From Maritalea porphyrae (lineage in GTDB: Bacteria; Pseudomonadota; Alphaproteobacteria; Rhizobiales; Devosiaceae): a stretch of DNA of 64,000 bases. Positions 18,139-28,580 of this stretch are shown here, piece after piece. The notes under the pieces are model-generated. The model saw nothing but the letters and a program-made list of their open reading frames with translations. It was not told the origin of the DNA and did not search any database. The stretch's first letter is position 1; each line of letters opens with the position of its first letter. The DNA lies in the NCBI RefSeq assembly GCF_027213965.1, contig NZ_JAPWGX010000003.1:682001-746000 (forward strand), given 5' to 3'. The position numbers were made by a program, and so were the translations under genes.

Positions 18139-19275
18139 CTATCCTAAAGGTTCGATGTCGCCTCTTTCCCATCCCGCGCGGGTTTCAGCCACATAATCAT
18201 CATAACGGTTTTGTGCGATTGCGGCGCGTGCGCCCTGCATCAATTCTTGGTAATAGGCCAAATTGATCTGGCTTAAAAGCATCGCACCCAACATTTCGTT
18301 CGCTTTGAGCAAATGATGCAAATAAGCGCGTTGAAAACGACGGCAATTTTCATTTGGCGATTGTTCGTCCAATGGTCGCGCATCTTCTTTATGCCGCGCA
18401 TTTTTTATGTTGATCACCCCAAAACGCGTGTAGGCGTGTCCGTGGCGCCCTGCCCTTGTTGGGTGAACACAATCAAACATATCAATGCCGCGCTTTACAG
18501 CGCCCAACAAATCATCGGGTTTACCAACGCCCATCAAGTAACGTGGTTTTTCTGTTGGCAATGCAGGCGTCGTATAATCAAGAACTTCAAACATTGTTGC
18601 TTGAGGTTCACCAACGGCCAGTCCACCAACGGCATAGCCGTGAAAGCCGATATTTGTCAGCTGCTTGGCCGACTCCAGACGTAGAACTTCGTTGTCGCCA
18701 CCTTGCACGATGCCAAACAAAGCATGACCGGGCTGTGTGCCAAAAGCAGTCTTTGACCGCTCGGCCCAGCGAATGGACAGCTCCATCGCCCTTTTTATTT
18801 CAGCCAGCTCCGCTGGAAGCGCTACGCACTCATCAAGCTGCATATGAATATCCGAACCCAACAGTGTTTGGATTTCAATAGAGCGTTCGGGAGTCAAAAG
18901 GTGCGAAGACCCATCAATATGTGATTTGAACGACACCCCATTTTCATTAAGTTTGCGCAGTTTTGCCAAGGACATGACCTGAAAACCGCCGCTATCCGTC
19001 AGAATTGGTTTTTTCCATTGGGCAAACTCATGCAAGCCGCCCAGCTTTGCCATACGCTCTGCACCTGGGCGCAACATAAGGTGATAAGTGTTGCCCAAAA
19101 TGATATCCGCACCAAGCGCTTCCACTTGTTCAGGATACATACCTTTTACGGTTGCCGCGGTGCCAACGGGCATAAACGCAGGCGTGCGAATATTGCCACG
19201 CGGCGTTGAGATTTCGCCCAATCGCGCGCCGTTGTTGGTGTTCTTGAGGTCAAACGAGAATTCTTGCTGGGTCAT
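18139..19275 (-). CDS. tgt: tRNA-guanine transglycosylase, zinc site degenerate
   Basis: Tgt swaps guanine 34 in tRNAs for Asp, Asn, His and Tyr with preQ1, a step in queuosine formation. The 378-residue protein has normal length and keeps the catalytic residues: DSGGFQ (Asp94), the substrate loop [15 protein letters not shown], and the nucleophile Asp268 in MFDCVHPTR. The structural zinc site is unusual. Where the family has CxCxxC there is SPNENC (Ser306, Asn308, Cys311), and the His normally found in the following HNLxYYQ helix is Ile337 (INLAYYQ). Only one of four ligands remains. The gene overlaps queA by 4 bases, and the two pathway genes are clearly co-transcribed. Confidence 0.94.
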   Translation of the reverse strand: MTQQEFSFDLKNTNNGARLGEISTPRGNIRTPAFMPVGTAATVKGMYPEQVEALGADIILGNTYHLMLRPGAERMAKLGGLHEFAQWKKPILTDSGGFQVMSLAKLRKLNENGVSFKSHIDGSSHLLTPERSIEIQTLLGSDIHMQLDECVALPAELAEIKRAMELSIRWAERSKTAFGTQPGHALFGIVQGGDNEVLRLESAKQLTNIGFHGYAVGGLAVGEPQATMFEVLDYTTPALPTEKPRYLMGVGKPDDLLGAVKRGIDMFDCVHPTRAGRHGHAYTRFGVINIKNARHKEDARPLDEQSPNENCRRFQRAYLHHLLKANEMLGAMLLSQINLAYYQELMQGARAAIAQNRYDDYVAETRAGWERGDIEPLG

Positions 19276-20348
19276 TTCTGTTCCTGAAACAAAAGCGACG
19301 CATCGCCAAATGAGTAAAAGCGATAGTTGTTTTCGATCGCGTGTTTATAGGCGTTGCGCATGTTTTCTAATCCAGAGAACGCGCTGACCAGCATAAATAA
19401 GGTTGATTTCGGGAGATGAAAATTCGTCATCAACACGTCAACGGCGTTGAACTTGTAGCCAGGGGTAATGAAAATATCGGTTTCACCGCAAAATGGCTTC
19501 AGCTCGCCATCAAATGCTGCGGATTCGAGCACGCGTAGGCTGGTGGTGCCAACAGCGAATATTCGTCCGCCATTTGCGCGACACTTTTTGATATTTTCAA
19601 CCGTTTGCGCGCTCAGTTCGCCCCATTCGGCGTGCATTTTATGGTCGTCGGTATCGTCAGCTTTAACGGGCAAGAATGTGCCAGCCCCCACGTGCAACGT
19701 GACGTAATCTATTTCAACGCCTTTTGCTGCGATTTGTGCAAGCAATTCATCGGTAAAATGCAGGCCTGCAGTTGGCGCGGCTACCGCGCCATCGTGTTGC
19801 GCATAGACCGTTTGATAGTCCGTGTCGTCTTGATCATCATGCGCGCGCTTCGCGCTGATATATGGGGGCAATGGCATTGCGCCACGTGCTTTGATCGCTT
19901 CGTCTAATTCGGCGCCAGAGACGTCAAAACGCAGCAGAACCTCGCCCGCCTCGCCTTTTTCTTCACATGTCGCAAACAACGGATCCATGCCAGTTGCTTC
20001 AAAAGCGACCTGCTCACCAACCTTAAGCTTTTTGGCCGGACGCGCAAAGGCGCGCCACAGGTTAGTTTCATCACGTTTATGCAGATTTACGGTGACTTTG
20101 GCGATGGCGTCACCACGGGTTCTTTTGCCCACGAGTTCAGCAGGCAATACCCGCGTATTGTTGGCGATTAGTATATCGCCAAGGCGGAGAAAATCCAAAA
20201 GATCGGTGACAACATGATCAGCTGGCGCATCGCCAGTCAACATTTTGTCTGGTTGAACAACAAGCATGCGCGCGCTATCGCGTGGCACGGCGGGATGCAG
20301 TGCCACACGGTCAGCGGGCAGTTCAAAATCGAACTGATCGACGCGCAT
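19272..20348 (-). CDS. queA: S-adenosylmethionine:tRNA ribosyltransferase-isomerase
   Basis: QueA transfers and isomerises the ribosyl part of SAM onto preQ1-modified tRNA to form epoxyqueuosine, the step after Tgt. The 358-residue protein begins [11 protein letters not shown] and contains [40 protein letters not shown] and [17 protein letters not shown], all typical of the family. It overlaps tgt by 4 bases (ATGA) and follows a cyclophilin gene by 25 bases, the usual alphaproteobacterial order ppi-queA-tgt. Confidence 0.97.
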   Translation of the reverse strand: MRVDQFDFELPADRVALHPAVPRDSARMLVVQPDKMLTGDAPADHVVTDLLDFLRLGDILIANNTRVLPAELVGKRTRGDAIAKVTVNLHKRDETNLWRAFARPAKKLKVGEQVAFEATGMDPLFATCEEKGEAGEVLLRFDVSGAELDEAIKARGAMPLPPYISAKRAHDDQDDTDYQTVYAQHDGAVAAPTAGLHFTDELLAQIAAKGVEIDYVTLHVGAGTFLPVKADDTDDHKMHAEWGELSAQTVENIKKCRANGGRIFAVGTTSLRVLESAAFDGELKPFCGETDIFITPGYKFNAVDVLMTNFHLPKSTLFMLVSAFSGLENMRNAYKHAIENNYRFYSFGDASLLFQEQK

Positions 20349-20373
20349 GATGTTGTTCCAGCGTTTCTAGATG

Positions 20374-20844
20374 TTAGTCGGCAGCAACACGCATGGACAA
20401 GATTTGGTCAGGATCAGTCACTGGTTCGCCTTTTTTCAAGGCGTCAACTGCTTCCATACCCTCAATGACTTGACCCCAAACGGTGTATTGCCCGTCCAAA
20501 AATCCTTGATCGCCATAGCAAATGAAGAATTGTGAGTTTGCCGAATTTGGGTCCATAGTGCGGGCCATTGAGCATGTGCCACGAACATGTGATGTTTCGT
20601 TGAATTCTTGCTCAAGGTCTGGCTTGTCAGAACCGCCAGTTCCTGTTCCCAACGGACAGCCGACTTGCGCCATGAAGCCATCAATTACACGGTGAAACAC
20701 GATACCATCGTAAAAGTTTTCGCGTGCCAATTCCTTGATACGCTCAACGTGCTTTGGTGCCACATCTGGAAGCATTTGAATGACAACGCTGCCTTTTGAC
20801 GTTTCAAGCAACAATGTGTTTTCGCGATCTTTAATTTCAACCAT
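20374..20844 (-). CDS. Cytoplasmic cyclophilin-type peptidyl-prolyl isomerase
   Basis: A 156-residue cyclophilin that catalyses cis-trans isomerisation of prolyl bonds. The catalytic Arg is in FHRVIDGFMAQ, with later core residues SMARTMDPNSANSQFF and GFLDGQYTVWGQVIEG. There is no signal peptide, so it should act in the cytoplasm, in contrast to the membrane-anchored paralogue just upstream. It is 85 bases from that gene and 25 from queA, in the same orientation. A purine-rich AAGGAGA precedes the ATG. PpiB-like in E. coli terms. Confidence 0.93.
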   Translation of the reverse strand: MVEIKDRENTLLLETSKGSVVIQMLPDVAPKHVERIKELARENFYDGIVFHRVIDGFMAQVGCPLGTGTGGSDKPDLEQEFNETSHVRGTCSMARTMDPNSANSQFFICYGDQGFLDGQYTVWGQVIEGMEAVDALKKGEPVTDPDQILSMRVAAD

Positions 20845-20929
20845 GTTAAATCTCCTTTGTTGCCGCCTACTTATACGGCCAAGCGCATTCCGGCTAGCCC
20901 CATTTTTTGACTATTTGGTCGTAACCGCC

Positions 20930-21562
20930 TTAGCGATCCAGCACTTTGAGTGAAATCATCTTGTCTGGGTCGGTAACGATACCGTTTTGGCCGGTGCCTT
21001 TTTTGATCTGGTGGATATGCTCCATGCCATCGCGAACAAATCCAAGCACTGTATATTGACCATCAAGGAAATTTGCATCGTCAAAAGTAATGAAGAACTG
21101 TGAATTTGCAGAATCTGGATTTTGGCTTCGTGCCATGCCGATGGTGCCACATTGGTAAGGAGTATCTGTAAACTCGGCAGGCAAGTCAGGCAAATCAGAC
21201 CCACCCATACCGGTGCCGGTTGGATCGCCCGTTTGTGCCATGAAACCGTCAATTACACGGTGAAAAACAATGCCATTGTAGAAGCCATCTTTCGCAAGGG
21301 ATTCTAAGCGCGCCACATGAAGGGGCGCTAAATCTGGGCGCAACTCGAGCAACACGTCGCCGGTTTTAAGCTCAAGTTGAAGCAAAACGGGTTTGACACC
21401 ATCAGGCGCCTTGGGTGTTTCACACGCAGCATACTCAACAGGTTCAACCGGAGCGGGCGCTGATGGTTTAAAATTAACATACAAAAGATAACCAGCAACC
21501 GCCAGCAGTGCCACAACCAAAAGAGAGACTAGTTGGTTGTTTTTTTTAGGAGTTTCGCTCAT
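20930..21562 (-). CDS. Membrane-anchored (periplasmic) cyclophilin
   Basis: A 210-residue cyclophilin with an N-terminal anchor: a short charged head (MSETPKKNNQ), a hydrophobic segment of about 20 residues (LVSLLVVALLAVAGYLLYV), a Pro-rich linker and then the isomerase domain with FHRVIDGFMAQTGDPTGTGMGG and ANFLDGQYTVLGFV. It should face the periplasm, either anchored or released by cleavage, and help fold envelope proteins. It overlaps coaD by 4 bases (ATGA), so it is translated in the coaD operon. The pair of cyclophilin genes in tandem likely arose by duplication. Confidence 0.92.
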   Translation of the reverse strand: MSETPKKNNQLVSLLVVALLAVAGYLLYVNFKPSAPAPVEPVEYAACETPKAPDGVKPVLLQLELKTGDVLLELRPDLAPLHVARLESLAKDGFYNGIVFHRVIDGFMAQTGDPTGTGMGGSDLPDLPAEFTDTPYQCGTIGMARSQNPDSANSQFFITFDDANFLDGQYTVLGFVRDGMEHIHQIKKGTGQNGIVTDPDKMISLKVLDR

Positions 21563-22050
21563 TTTTTTGCCAATAGTTTGAGAACTGCGGAAGGTACAAA
21601 TGCTGAAATGTCACCATTCATTTGGGCGATTTGACGGACCAGCGTGGCCGAAATATGACGGACATGCGGACTTGAAGGCACGAACACCGTCTGTTGGTCT
21701 GGCGCCATCTGGGCATTCATACCCACCATTTGCATTTCATAATTATAATCTGTTGTGTCGCGTAAACCGCGAATAATGATGTTTGCACCGACATCACGAG
21801 CCGCCTGCACCATCAAACCATCAAACGTCACCAATTCTAACTCAGTATTGTTTCGCGCTGCCATTGCTGCGGTTGTTTGCTGCAATAATTCAAAGCGCTC
21901 CTCTGTCGTTGTTAGAGGCGCTTTTGAATGGTGCACACCTACACCAACAATTAGCTTGTCTACCAAACGACATGCGCGTTCGATGACATCCAAATGGCCA
22001 TTGGTTATGGGATCAAATGAGCCGGGATAAAACCCAATTTGCTTTGTCAT
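21559..22050 (-). CDS. coaD: Phosphopantetheine adenylyltransferase
   Basis: CoaD joins ATP and 4'-phosphopantetheine to form dephospho-CoA. The 163-residue protein begins with the nucleotidyltransferase signature GSFDPITNGHLD (residues 10-21, with the TxGH motif), contains the phosphopantetheine-binding RGLRDTTDYNYEMQM and ends with the ISATLVRQIAQMNGD motif. It is the upstream partner of the membrane cyclophilin and follows a LysE-type gene by 12 bases. Confidence 0.96.
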   Translation of the reverse strand: MTKQIGFYPGSFDPITNGHLDVIERACRLVDKLIVGVGVHHSKAPLTTTEERFELLQQTTAAMAARNNTELELVTFDGLMVQAARDVGANIIIRGLRDTTDYNYEMQMVGMNAQMAPDQQTVFVPSSPHVRHISATLVRQIAQMNGDISAFVPSAVLKLLAKK

Positions 22051-22062
22051 CGAGTTTCCTTC

Positions 22063-22689
22063 CTAAATTTTGCGTTGCAGCGCCAACCATGCGCCACCGA
22101 CTATCAAAAGCGACCCTGAGATTTTGTTGACTATCGATAGTCGTTGTTGGGTCAAAAACTTGCGCGTGCCACCTGCGGCAACTGCATAAATACTGTCTAG
22201 AATTGTAAATACCAGCATGGTGATAAGTCCTAAGCCAACGACTTGTGGCGCGGTTGCTGCTGAAGGCTCAATAAACTGTGGTAAAAACGCTCCCAAAAAC
22301 AGCAGCGCCTTGGGATTTGACATGGTGACCACGAAGCCCTGAATGACCGATTGGTGGCCACTTTTGACAGAAGTGTTTTCGTCAAAAACCAGACCGGCCC
22401 TACTGGTGATCATCTTATAGCCGATCCACAACAAATAGGCGGCACCAACTAGCTTCACCCAAAAGAATGCCCAACTCATAAAACCTATTACGGCTTGAAG
22501 GCCCAGTGCGACAACAATCACCATTAGGAATATGGCGATTTGCGCACCCAGCACTGTCAGTAGGCCAGCAACTGGGCCCCTTGCGAGGGCATTAGCGACG
22601 ATCAATGTGACGGTTGGTCCAGGAACGATTGCCAAAAAAAAGCACGCTGTAATGAACGCGATAAACGCAGATGGCTCGAGCAAAATCAT
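22063..22689 (-). CDS. LysE/RhtB family amino-acid exporter
   Basis: A 208-residue inner-membrane protein with the six-helix pattern of the LysE/RhtB superfamily. The N-terminal helix contains AIVPGPTVTLIVANAL, the family PGP motif; the region around 75-95 (SWAFFWVKLVGAAYLLWIGYK) and NPKALLFLGAFLPQF are also characteristic. Members export amino acids or their analogues; the substrate here is unknown. It sits between gyrA and coaD, 31 bases after gyrA, and may be part of that transcript. Confidence 0.87.
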   Translation of the reverse strand: MILLEPSAFIAFITACFFLAIVPGPTVTLIVANALARGPVAGLLTVLGAQIAIFLMVIVVALGLQAVIGFMSWAFFWVKLVGAAYLLWIGYKMITSRAGLVFDENTSVKSGHQSVIQGFVVTMSNPKALLFLGAFLPQFIEPSAATAPQVVGLGLITMLVFTILDSIYAVAAGGTRKFLTQQRLSIVNKISGSLLIVGGAWLALQRKI

Positions 22690-22720
22690 AGACTAGTCCC
22701 CATAACGGGCAGGAATGCGT

Positions 22721-25480
22721 CTATTCGCTTTCCTTACCATCTCCATTTTCGTCCGACTGATCATTGCCGTCAACTTGGTCTTCGTCATCTTCTGGCTCAG
22801 GCTCAGAAATTCGCTCAACAGAAACGACTTGTTCGCCTTTTGCTGTATCCAGAATTGTAACACCCTGTGTCGCGCGACCAGCAATCCGAATGCCATCCAC
22901 TGGAACACGAATGAGCTTACCACCGTTGGTAACCAACATGATTTGATCATCGTTTTCAACCGGGAAGGACGCAATAATTTTGCCGTTGCGATCACTCATG
23001 GCCATCGCTGTGATGCCTTTGCCGCCGCGACCGGTTTTGCGATACTCATAGGCTGAAGAGCGTTTGCCGTAGCCATTTTCTGAAATTGCGAGAATGAATT
23101 GCTCTGCTGCGCTCATTTCTGCGTAGCGATCTTGGTCGATCTCGGCGGCGCTCATTGCTTCGCCTTCTTCAGATTCGCTTGAATCACCTTCTATGAGGCG
23201 ACGTAGTTTCAAATAAGCGGTTCGCTCATCGGCAGACGCATCGAAATGCCCAAGGATAGACATAGCGATAACTTCGTCGCCCTCTGCCAACTTGATACCG
23301 CGTACACCAACCGAATTACGACCAGCAAAAACACGCACTTCATCAACGCCAAACCGCATAGCTTGACCCATTTGGGTTGTCAGGAGAACGTTGTCCTCAG
23401 GCGAGCATGTTTCAACCCCAACGATGCCATCACCGTCTTCAAGCTTCATGGCGATCTTACCATTGCGATTGACCTGAACGAAGTCTGCAAGTGAATTGCG
23501 ACGAACTGTCCCGCGAGTGGTCGCGAACATAATGTCGAGATCCTGCCAGGTGGTTTCATCTTCAGGCAGCGGCATAATCGAGGTGATACGCTCGCCTTCT
23601 TGCAATGGCAGTATATTGATGAGCGCTTTGCCGCGTGAGTTCGCTGCACCAATTGGCAAACGCCAGACTTTGAGTTTGTAGACAATTCCGCGTGAAGAGA
23701 AGAACAAAACCGGCGTGTGAGTATTAGCGACAAAAAGCCGTGCAACAAAGTCTTCGTCACGCGTTGACATGCCCGAGCGACCTTTGCCGCCGCGGCGCTG
23801 TGCGCGATAAGTTGAAAGTGGAACACGTTTAATGTAGCCGCCATGAGAAACAGTAACGACCATTTCTTCGCGAGCAATTAAATCTTCGTCGTCCACATCG
23901 CCAGCAACGTCAAGGATTTGCGTACGTCTAGGGGTGCCAAACCGGTCTCGTACATCAATCATTTCGCTGCGGATGATATCGACAATTCGTTCGCGTGAAC
24001 GCAGGATTTCAAGGTAGTCCTTGATTTCCTCGCCAAGTTTGTTCAACTCGTCGCCAATTTCATCACGACCAAGAGCGGTCAGGCGCTGCAACCGCAACTC
24101 TAGGATCGCGCGCACTTGTTCTTCTGAGAGGAAATAAGTGCCATCGTCGGTCACTCTGTGTCGCGGATCATCGATGAGCTTAATAAGAGAGTCAACATCG
24201 TGTGCAGGCCACGCGCGTTCAAGCAAACGTGCGCGGGCGGTTGCAGGATCTGGAGACGTGCGAATGATTGCGATCACTTCATCAACATTGGCAACGGCAA
24301 TAACCAAGCCCACCAAAATGTGAGCACGGTCACGTGCTTTGTTGAGCAAGAATTTCGTACGCCGACTCACCACGTCTTCGCGGAAGTCGACAAAGGCTTT
24401 CAAAATTTGGCGAAGGTTTAGCTGTTCAGGTTTGCCCCCGTTCAGCGCAACAAAGTTGCAGCCAAATGAAGTTTGCAAAGGTGAGAAACGGTAAAGCTGG
24501 TTCAATACAACGTCAGCAAAGGCGTCGCGTTTAAGCTCGATCACCACGCGCATGCCGTTTCTATCTGACTCATCGCGAATGTCCGAAATACCTTCGATAC
24601 GTTTATCGCGCACCAATTCGGCAATCTTTTCAATCATCGACGCTTTATTCACCTGATAGGGAATTTCGGTGATGATCAGCGCTTCGCGGTCTTTGCGGAT
24701 TTCTTCGGTTGTGACGACGCCGCGCATAAGCACGGAGCCCCTGCCCGTTTCATATGCAGACCGAATGCCGTGCCGGCCAAGAATAATGCCCGCCGTAGGA
24801 AAATCTGGCCCTTGGACGATGTCCATCAATTCTTCGGTTGTAATCTCTGGATTATCCATGATGGCGATTGCGCCATCAATCACTTCAACCAAATTGTGGC
24901 TTGGAATATTCGTCGCCATACCAACGGCGATACCGCCAGACCCGTTTACCAACAAGTTGGGGAACCGCGCTGGTAAAATTGTTGGTTCGCTTTCCGTATT
25001 ATCGTAGTTGTCTTTGAAGTTTACAGTGTCGCGGTCGATGTCCTCAAGGATCATCGTTGTCACGCGTTCCATGCGCACTTCTGTGTAACGCATCGCGGCG
25101 GGCATATCGCCATCGATTGATCCGAAGTTTCCTTGGCCATCAATCAGAGGCAGGCGCATGGAAAATTCTTGCGCCATACGAACCATGGCATGGTAAATGG
25201 CGGTATCACCGTGGGGGTGATATTTACCAATCACGTCGCCAACTACACGCGCAGACTTACGATATTGCTTGTTCCATTCGTAGCCGTTCTCATGCATCGA
25301 ATAAAGAATCCGACGGTGAACTGGCTTTAGGCCGTCTCGAACATCAGGCAAAGCACGGCTAACAATTACGCTCATTGCGTAATCGAGATAGGAACGCCGC
25401 ATTTCATCAGTAATCGAAATCAATGAAATGTCAGAGCTTGGTGGTTCTGAAGAGGTTTTATCGACTGGTTTATCGCTCAC
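22721..25480 (-). CDS. gyrA: DNA gyrase subunit A
   Basis: GyrA is the DNA-cutting subunit of gyrase. The catalytic tyrosine lies in AAMRYTE, and the N-terminal [31 protein letters not shown] and later GRGGKG turns of the C-terminal DNA-wrapping domain are clear. The C-terminus is acidic (about 20 Asp/Glu). The frame is open to a TTG at 25570, but GTG 25480 (VSDKPVDK) puts the usual 24 residues before ISITDEM and is preferred, giving about 919 residues. In the quinolone-resistance region the sequence reads [11 protein letters not shown]: Thr at the E. coli Ser83 position and His at the Asp87 position. Confidence 0.95.
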   Translation of the reverse strand: MSDKPVDKTSSEPPSSDISLISITDEMRRSYLDYAMSVIVSRALPDVRDGLKPVHRRILYSMHENGYEWNKQYRKSARVVGDVIGKYHPHGDTAIYHAMVRMAQEFSMRLPLIDGQGNFGSIDGDMPAAMRYTEVRMERVTTMILEDIDRDTVNFKDNYDNTESEPTILPARFPNLLVNGSGGIAVGMATNIPSHNLVEVIDGAIAIMDNPEITTEELMDIVQGPDFPTAGIILGRHGIRSAYETGRGSVLMRGVVTTEEIRKDREALIITEIPYQVNKASMIEKIAELVRDKRIEGISDIRDESDRNGMRVVIELKRDAFADVVLNQLYRFSPLQTSFGCNFVALNGGKPEQLNLRQILKAFVDFREDVVSRRTKFLLNKARDRAHILVGLVIAVANVDEVIAIIRTSPDPATARARLLERAWPAHDVDSLIKLIDDPRHRVTDDGTYFLSEEQVRAILELRLQRLTALGRDEIGDELNKLGEEIKDYLEILRSRERIVDIIRSEMIDVRDRFGTPRRTQILDVAGDVDDEDLIAREEMVVTVSHGGYIKRVPLSTYRAQRRGGKGRSGMSTRDEDFVARLFVANTHTPVLFFSSRGIVYKLKVWRLPIGAANSRGKALINILPLQEGERITSIMPLPEDETTWQDLDIMFATTRGTVRRNSLADFVQVNRNGKIAMKLEDGDGIVGVETCSPEDNVLLTTQMGQAMRFGVDEVRVFAGRNSVGVRGIKLAEGDEVIAMSILGHFDASADERTAYLKLRRLIEGDSSESEEGEAMSAAEIDQDRYAEMSAAEQFILAISENGYGKRSSAYEYRKTGRGGKGITAMAMSDRNGKIIASFPVENDDQIMLVTNGGKLIRVPVDGIRIAGRATQGVTILDTAKGEQVVSVERISEPEPEDDEDQVDGNDQSDENGDGKESE

Positions 25481-25729
25481 GGTGATTTTGTTCTTCGTTG
25501 CGTTAATTGGTTGATTGTTTTTAAGTGATTCCACGCGCTGTGGCCAATTAGAACGTACGATTGCACACAAGCGAAGTCATTTTTCTCCCACAAACAGTGT
25601 TCTTGCGCTCAAATGTCACAATTTGAATGCGAAATTTCATTCCTTTGCTAGACATTCTTGAGTATTTTCGCCTAGCTTTTGCTAAATGCCGCCAAAATTG
25701 GCGGCTTCATATGTATTGGGGATGAGAAC

Positions 25730-27976
25730 TTGTCGATTGGCTTTGGTCTTGAGCGCATTGGAACGCTCACAATGCGGTATCCAAAAATTGTTACTGCAGT
25801 TCTTTTGGCTTTTACCGCTCTTTGTCTGCTTCAAGTCCCAAAGGTTTCAATCGATGGGGACTTGCTACGTCTCTACAAGAACTCAGGCATACATTACGAT
25901 ACCTATGTAGAAATTGGCGAGACGTTTGGAACGTTTGAAAACGACGCCTACCTTTTGGTCAAATCAGATCAGCTGACAGATCCTGCTGTTATTGAAACTT
26001 TACGCGAATTTGCACTGGAACTGGAACTCAATAGCTTCGCGCGCGGTACGCTCTCGCCTTTTTCTTTACGAAAACCTGCGCTGGATGATGGTGCAACACG
26101 GCCGGCAGTACCAGAGAACATGGCGAATGCCGATGAGGTTGCTGCCGCACTTCAGGATCTTCGTCAAAATGATCCGATGATGCGCAACCTGATTGTCGAA
26201 GATTTGTCGGGTCTAGTCCTGCTCATGTTCCCCGATTCGGACGCGCTGAAGGTGCGCGGGGAAGCGGAAATGATTTCAGAGCTTCGTGAGCTTATGAGCT
26301 TTTACGAAGACCCTCGCTTTACAATCCAACTCACTGGTCCTCCACTCTGGAAAGCTGAACTGTTGAACGCCAGTAGGTCTGACCAAATAAAGTTCACACT
26401 CTCCGGCATTATTCTGGGTTTTCTGACTGCCTTTCTGGCGTTCAGAACATTTTGGGGTGCTGTTCTTGCTACTCTCACACCATTTATTTCAGTGGTTTGG
26501 GTTGTTGGCACAGTTACCATGCTGTTTGGCTCATTCACGTTTCTGACGAATATTTTGACCGCACTTGTTCTTGTGATCGCTTTTGCTGAAAGCATGTTCT
26601 TTTGTTTCCATTGGCTAAGATTGTCTCGCGAAGGCATGGAGCACGAAGACGCCATTCGCGAGACGATCATTCGGGTCAGCCCAGCGTGCGCGCTGACGTC
26701 CATAACGACCATAATCGCGTTTTTGTCGCTGGCAATTGCACCGAGCCAAGGTGTGTTTGAATTTGCGATCACAGGTGCTCTTGCCATTCCCTTGGCGTTT
26801 TTGGCACTCGTGACGTTTTTGCCACTGGCACTGCGGGCGGCGATTAAACTCGGTTACAAACCAAGACAGGCGCCAAGTGTGGCGTTAACAGCTATTATTC
26901 CTGGCTTGATATTATTGGCGAATAAATTTGGAAAACCGATAGCCGCCCTTGCGGTGGTTGCTTTTTTTGCAATGATTTATCCGCACACGCAGCTGCAGCC
27001 TAGCTTTTCATTTCAACAGTTCTTGCCCAAGAACTCTGAGGCTATGGCAATTTCATCCACCATTGATGAAGGCGTTGGCGGCGTCGCCCCGCTTTATATT
27101 GCCTACCCGCTTTATGATGCTGATCCGAATGTGTCGGATGCAGACTTCAAGCGCATGGAAACGGTCCACAACGTCATGCAAGATGTCTTTGGCAAGGGTA
27201 AGGTGATTTCTGCTGCAAGCTTCACGCACTATAATGACGCTGGTTTTAACCGTGAGCAGATCTTTGACGCTGTCGGGCCATTTATGAAAAAGCGTTTCAT
27301 CACAGATGATGCCACAACAGCCATGGCTACATCGTTTGTGCCGACCGGATTGAGCTCAAAAGACGTGCGCGAACTGGTCGAACAGACCGCAAAGCAGTTG
27401 GAAGACGCCGGTATTAGGGATGCAAAGATTACGGGTTTTCGTGTTCTTTCCGCTTATGAGAGTGTGAACATGATCAAACGCCTGCAAGATGGTCTTTCCA
27501 TTGCTGTCGTTTTGTCGATCTTTATCATTGGTATTGCCTTTAGGTCATGGAAAGTTGCCCTCATTTGCATTATCCCGAATTTTGCACCGATCCTGGGCAC
27601 TGAACTCTACCTTTGGGTTTCGGGTGCCGGACTGCAATTGACTACTGTGATTTCTTTGACCATTGCTTTTGGAATAGCGGTGGATGACACCATCCACTTT
27701 ATGAACCATTACGTAAGGGCTCGGGGGCAAGGGCTTGAACACAGAGAAGCGGTAAATCGAACCTTGGACAGGGTTGGACCGGCACTGATCGCAACCACAT
27801 TGATCCTTTGTGCCGGGACTACCGTAATAATATTCTCAGTGCTGCCACAAGTTGCCCTTTTTGGAGCGCTTTGTGTGCTTACACTGTTTTTGGCACTGCT
27901 CGGCGATTTGATTATTTTGCCTGCTTTGCTCGTCGCCGGGGGGCGAATGATGAAGAATTTCGGAGGAAGTAAATAG
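25730..27976 (+). CDS. RND/MMPL-family exporter
   Basis: An inner-membrane RND-superfamily protein of about 748 residues, with the MMPL layout of two halves, each one helix, a large periplasmic loop and five helices. First helix near MRYPKIVTAVLLAFTALC; the first loop ends before the helix group beginning FTLSGIILGFLTAFLAF; the second loop follows FGKPIAALAVVAFFAMIY; and the last group contains IAFGIAVDDTIHFMNHY with the Asp pair that carries protons. Substrate is unknown; related proteins move lipids or hopanoids. The frame is open from TTG 25679, but TTG 25730 has GGGGATGAG well placed and is preferred. It is followed directly by a small exported protein. Confidence 0.83.
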   Translation: MSIGFGLERIGTLTMRYPKIVTAVLLAFTALCLLQVPKVSIDGDLLRLYKNSGIHYDTYVEIGETFGTFENDAYLLVKSDQLTDPAVIETLREFALELELNSFARGTLSPFSLRKPALDDGATRPAVPENMANADEVAAALQDLRQNDPMMRNLIVEDLSGLVLLMFPDSDALKVRGEAEMISELRELMSFYEDPRFTIQLTGPPLWKAELLNASRSDQIKFTLSGIILGFLTAFLAFRTFWGAVLATLTPFISVVWVVGTVTMLFGSFTFLTNILTALVLVIAFAESMFFCFHWLRLSREGMEHEDAIRETIIRVSPACALTSITTIIAFLSLAIAPSQGVFEFAITGALAIPLAFLALVTFLPLALRAAIKLGYKPRQAPSVALTAIIPGLILLANKFGKPIAALAVVAFFAMIYPHTQLQPSFSFQQFLPKNSEAMAISSTIDEGVGGVAPLYIAYPLYDADPNVSDADFKRMETVHNVMQDVFGKGKVISAASFTHYNDAGFNREQIFDAVGPFMKKRFITDDATTAMATSFVPTGLSSKDVRELVEQTAKQLEDAGIRDAKITGFRVLSAYESVNMIKRLQDGLSIAVVLSIFIIGIAFRSWKVALICIIPNFAPILGTELYLWVSGAGLQLTTVISLTIAFGIAVDDTIHFMNHYVRARGQGLEHREAVNRTLDRVGPALIATTLILCAGTTVIIFSVLPQVALFGALCVLTLFLALLGDLIILPALLVAGGRMMKNFGGSK

Positions 27977-28512
27977 TGAAGATCTTGGACAAAGCGGGAC
28001 AGCTTGGCATTGCAGCACTTGCAGCTGTTTCACTCATTGGCTTTGCAAGCCCATCCTATGCCGCAAAAGCGGACACAGATCTTTTGCAATCCTATGTTGG
28101 TAATTGGCGCGGTAAAGGCGAGGCAAACCTTGCGTCCACCGGCGAAAATGAAACCGTACTTTGCAAAATGACGTTTAAAGAATCCAGCCCAACTAAAATC
28201 GGTTTGGATGGGCGGTGCTCGCTGGCGGGAACTACCCTTTCGATGCGAGGTACAGTTGGCTACATCGAAGACAAAAGCCGATTTGAAGCCGTTATGTCCT
28301 CAAACACAAGCTTCCAAGGCGTTGCGGTGGGCAAGCGCTCCGGCAAGAATCTTTCTTTCGCTTTGAAAAACGTGAAGTCAGAAACAAATGCCGTATTTGA
28401 TATCGCTGTTTCACTGAAACTCAACGGCAACAAAATTGATGTTCGTTTTGATATTCTGCACAAAGAGAGTGGCGGAAAATCTGTTGCAAATATCCCTTTC
28501 AGCAAAAGATAG
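27976..28512 (+). CDS. Small exported protein, function unknown
   Basis: A 178-residue protein with a clear signal peptide (MKILDKAGQLGIAALAAVSL, cleavage near PSYAAK). The mature part seems mostly beta-strand, with a YVGNWRGKGEA start, one possible disulphide pair (two Cys, one near VLCKMTF and one in GRCSLAG), and many polar residues. I recognise no domain. The GTG start shares one base with the stop of the MMPL gene, and GGAGG lies nine bases before it, so translation is coupled. Its role may be as a periplasmic or outer-membrane partner of that exporter. Confidence 0.72.
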   Translation: MKILDKAGQLGIAALAAVSLIGFASPSYAAKADTDLLQSYVGNWRGKGEANLASTGENETVLCKMTFKESSPTKIGLDGRCSLAGTTLSMRGTVGYIEDKSRFEAVMSSNTSFQGVAVGKRSGKNLSFALKNVKSETNAVFDIAVSLKLNGNKIDVRFDILHKESGGKSVANIPFSKR

Positions 28513-28537
28513 ACTTGAGCCGAAATACTTTGAACGA

Positions 28538-28568
28538 AAAAGGCCGCCCATCAGGCGGCCTTTTGTTT
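28538..28568. terminator. Bidirectional rho-independent terminator between the convergent MMPL operon and ssb
   Basis: AAGGCCGCC (28540-28548) pairs with GGCGGCCTT (28554-28562) across a short CATCA loop. The plus strand continues TTTTGTTT and the minus strand TTTTTCG, so it can serve both the exported-protein gene and ssb, which converge here. Confidence 0.9.
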
Positions 28569-28580
28569 AAATCATTTGGT

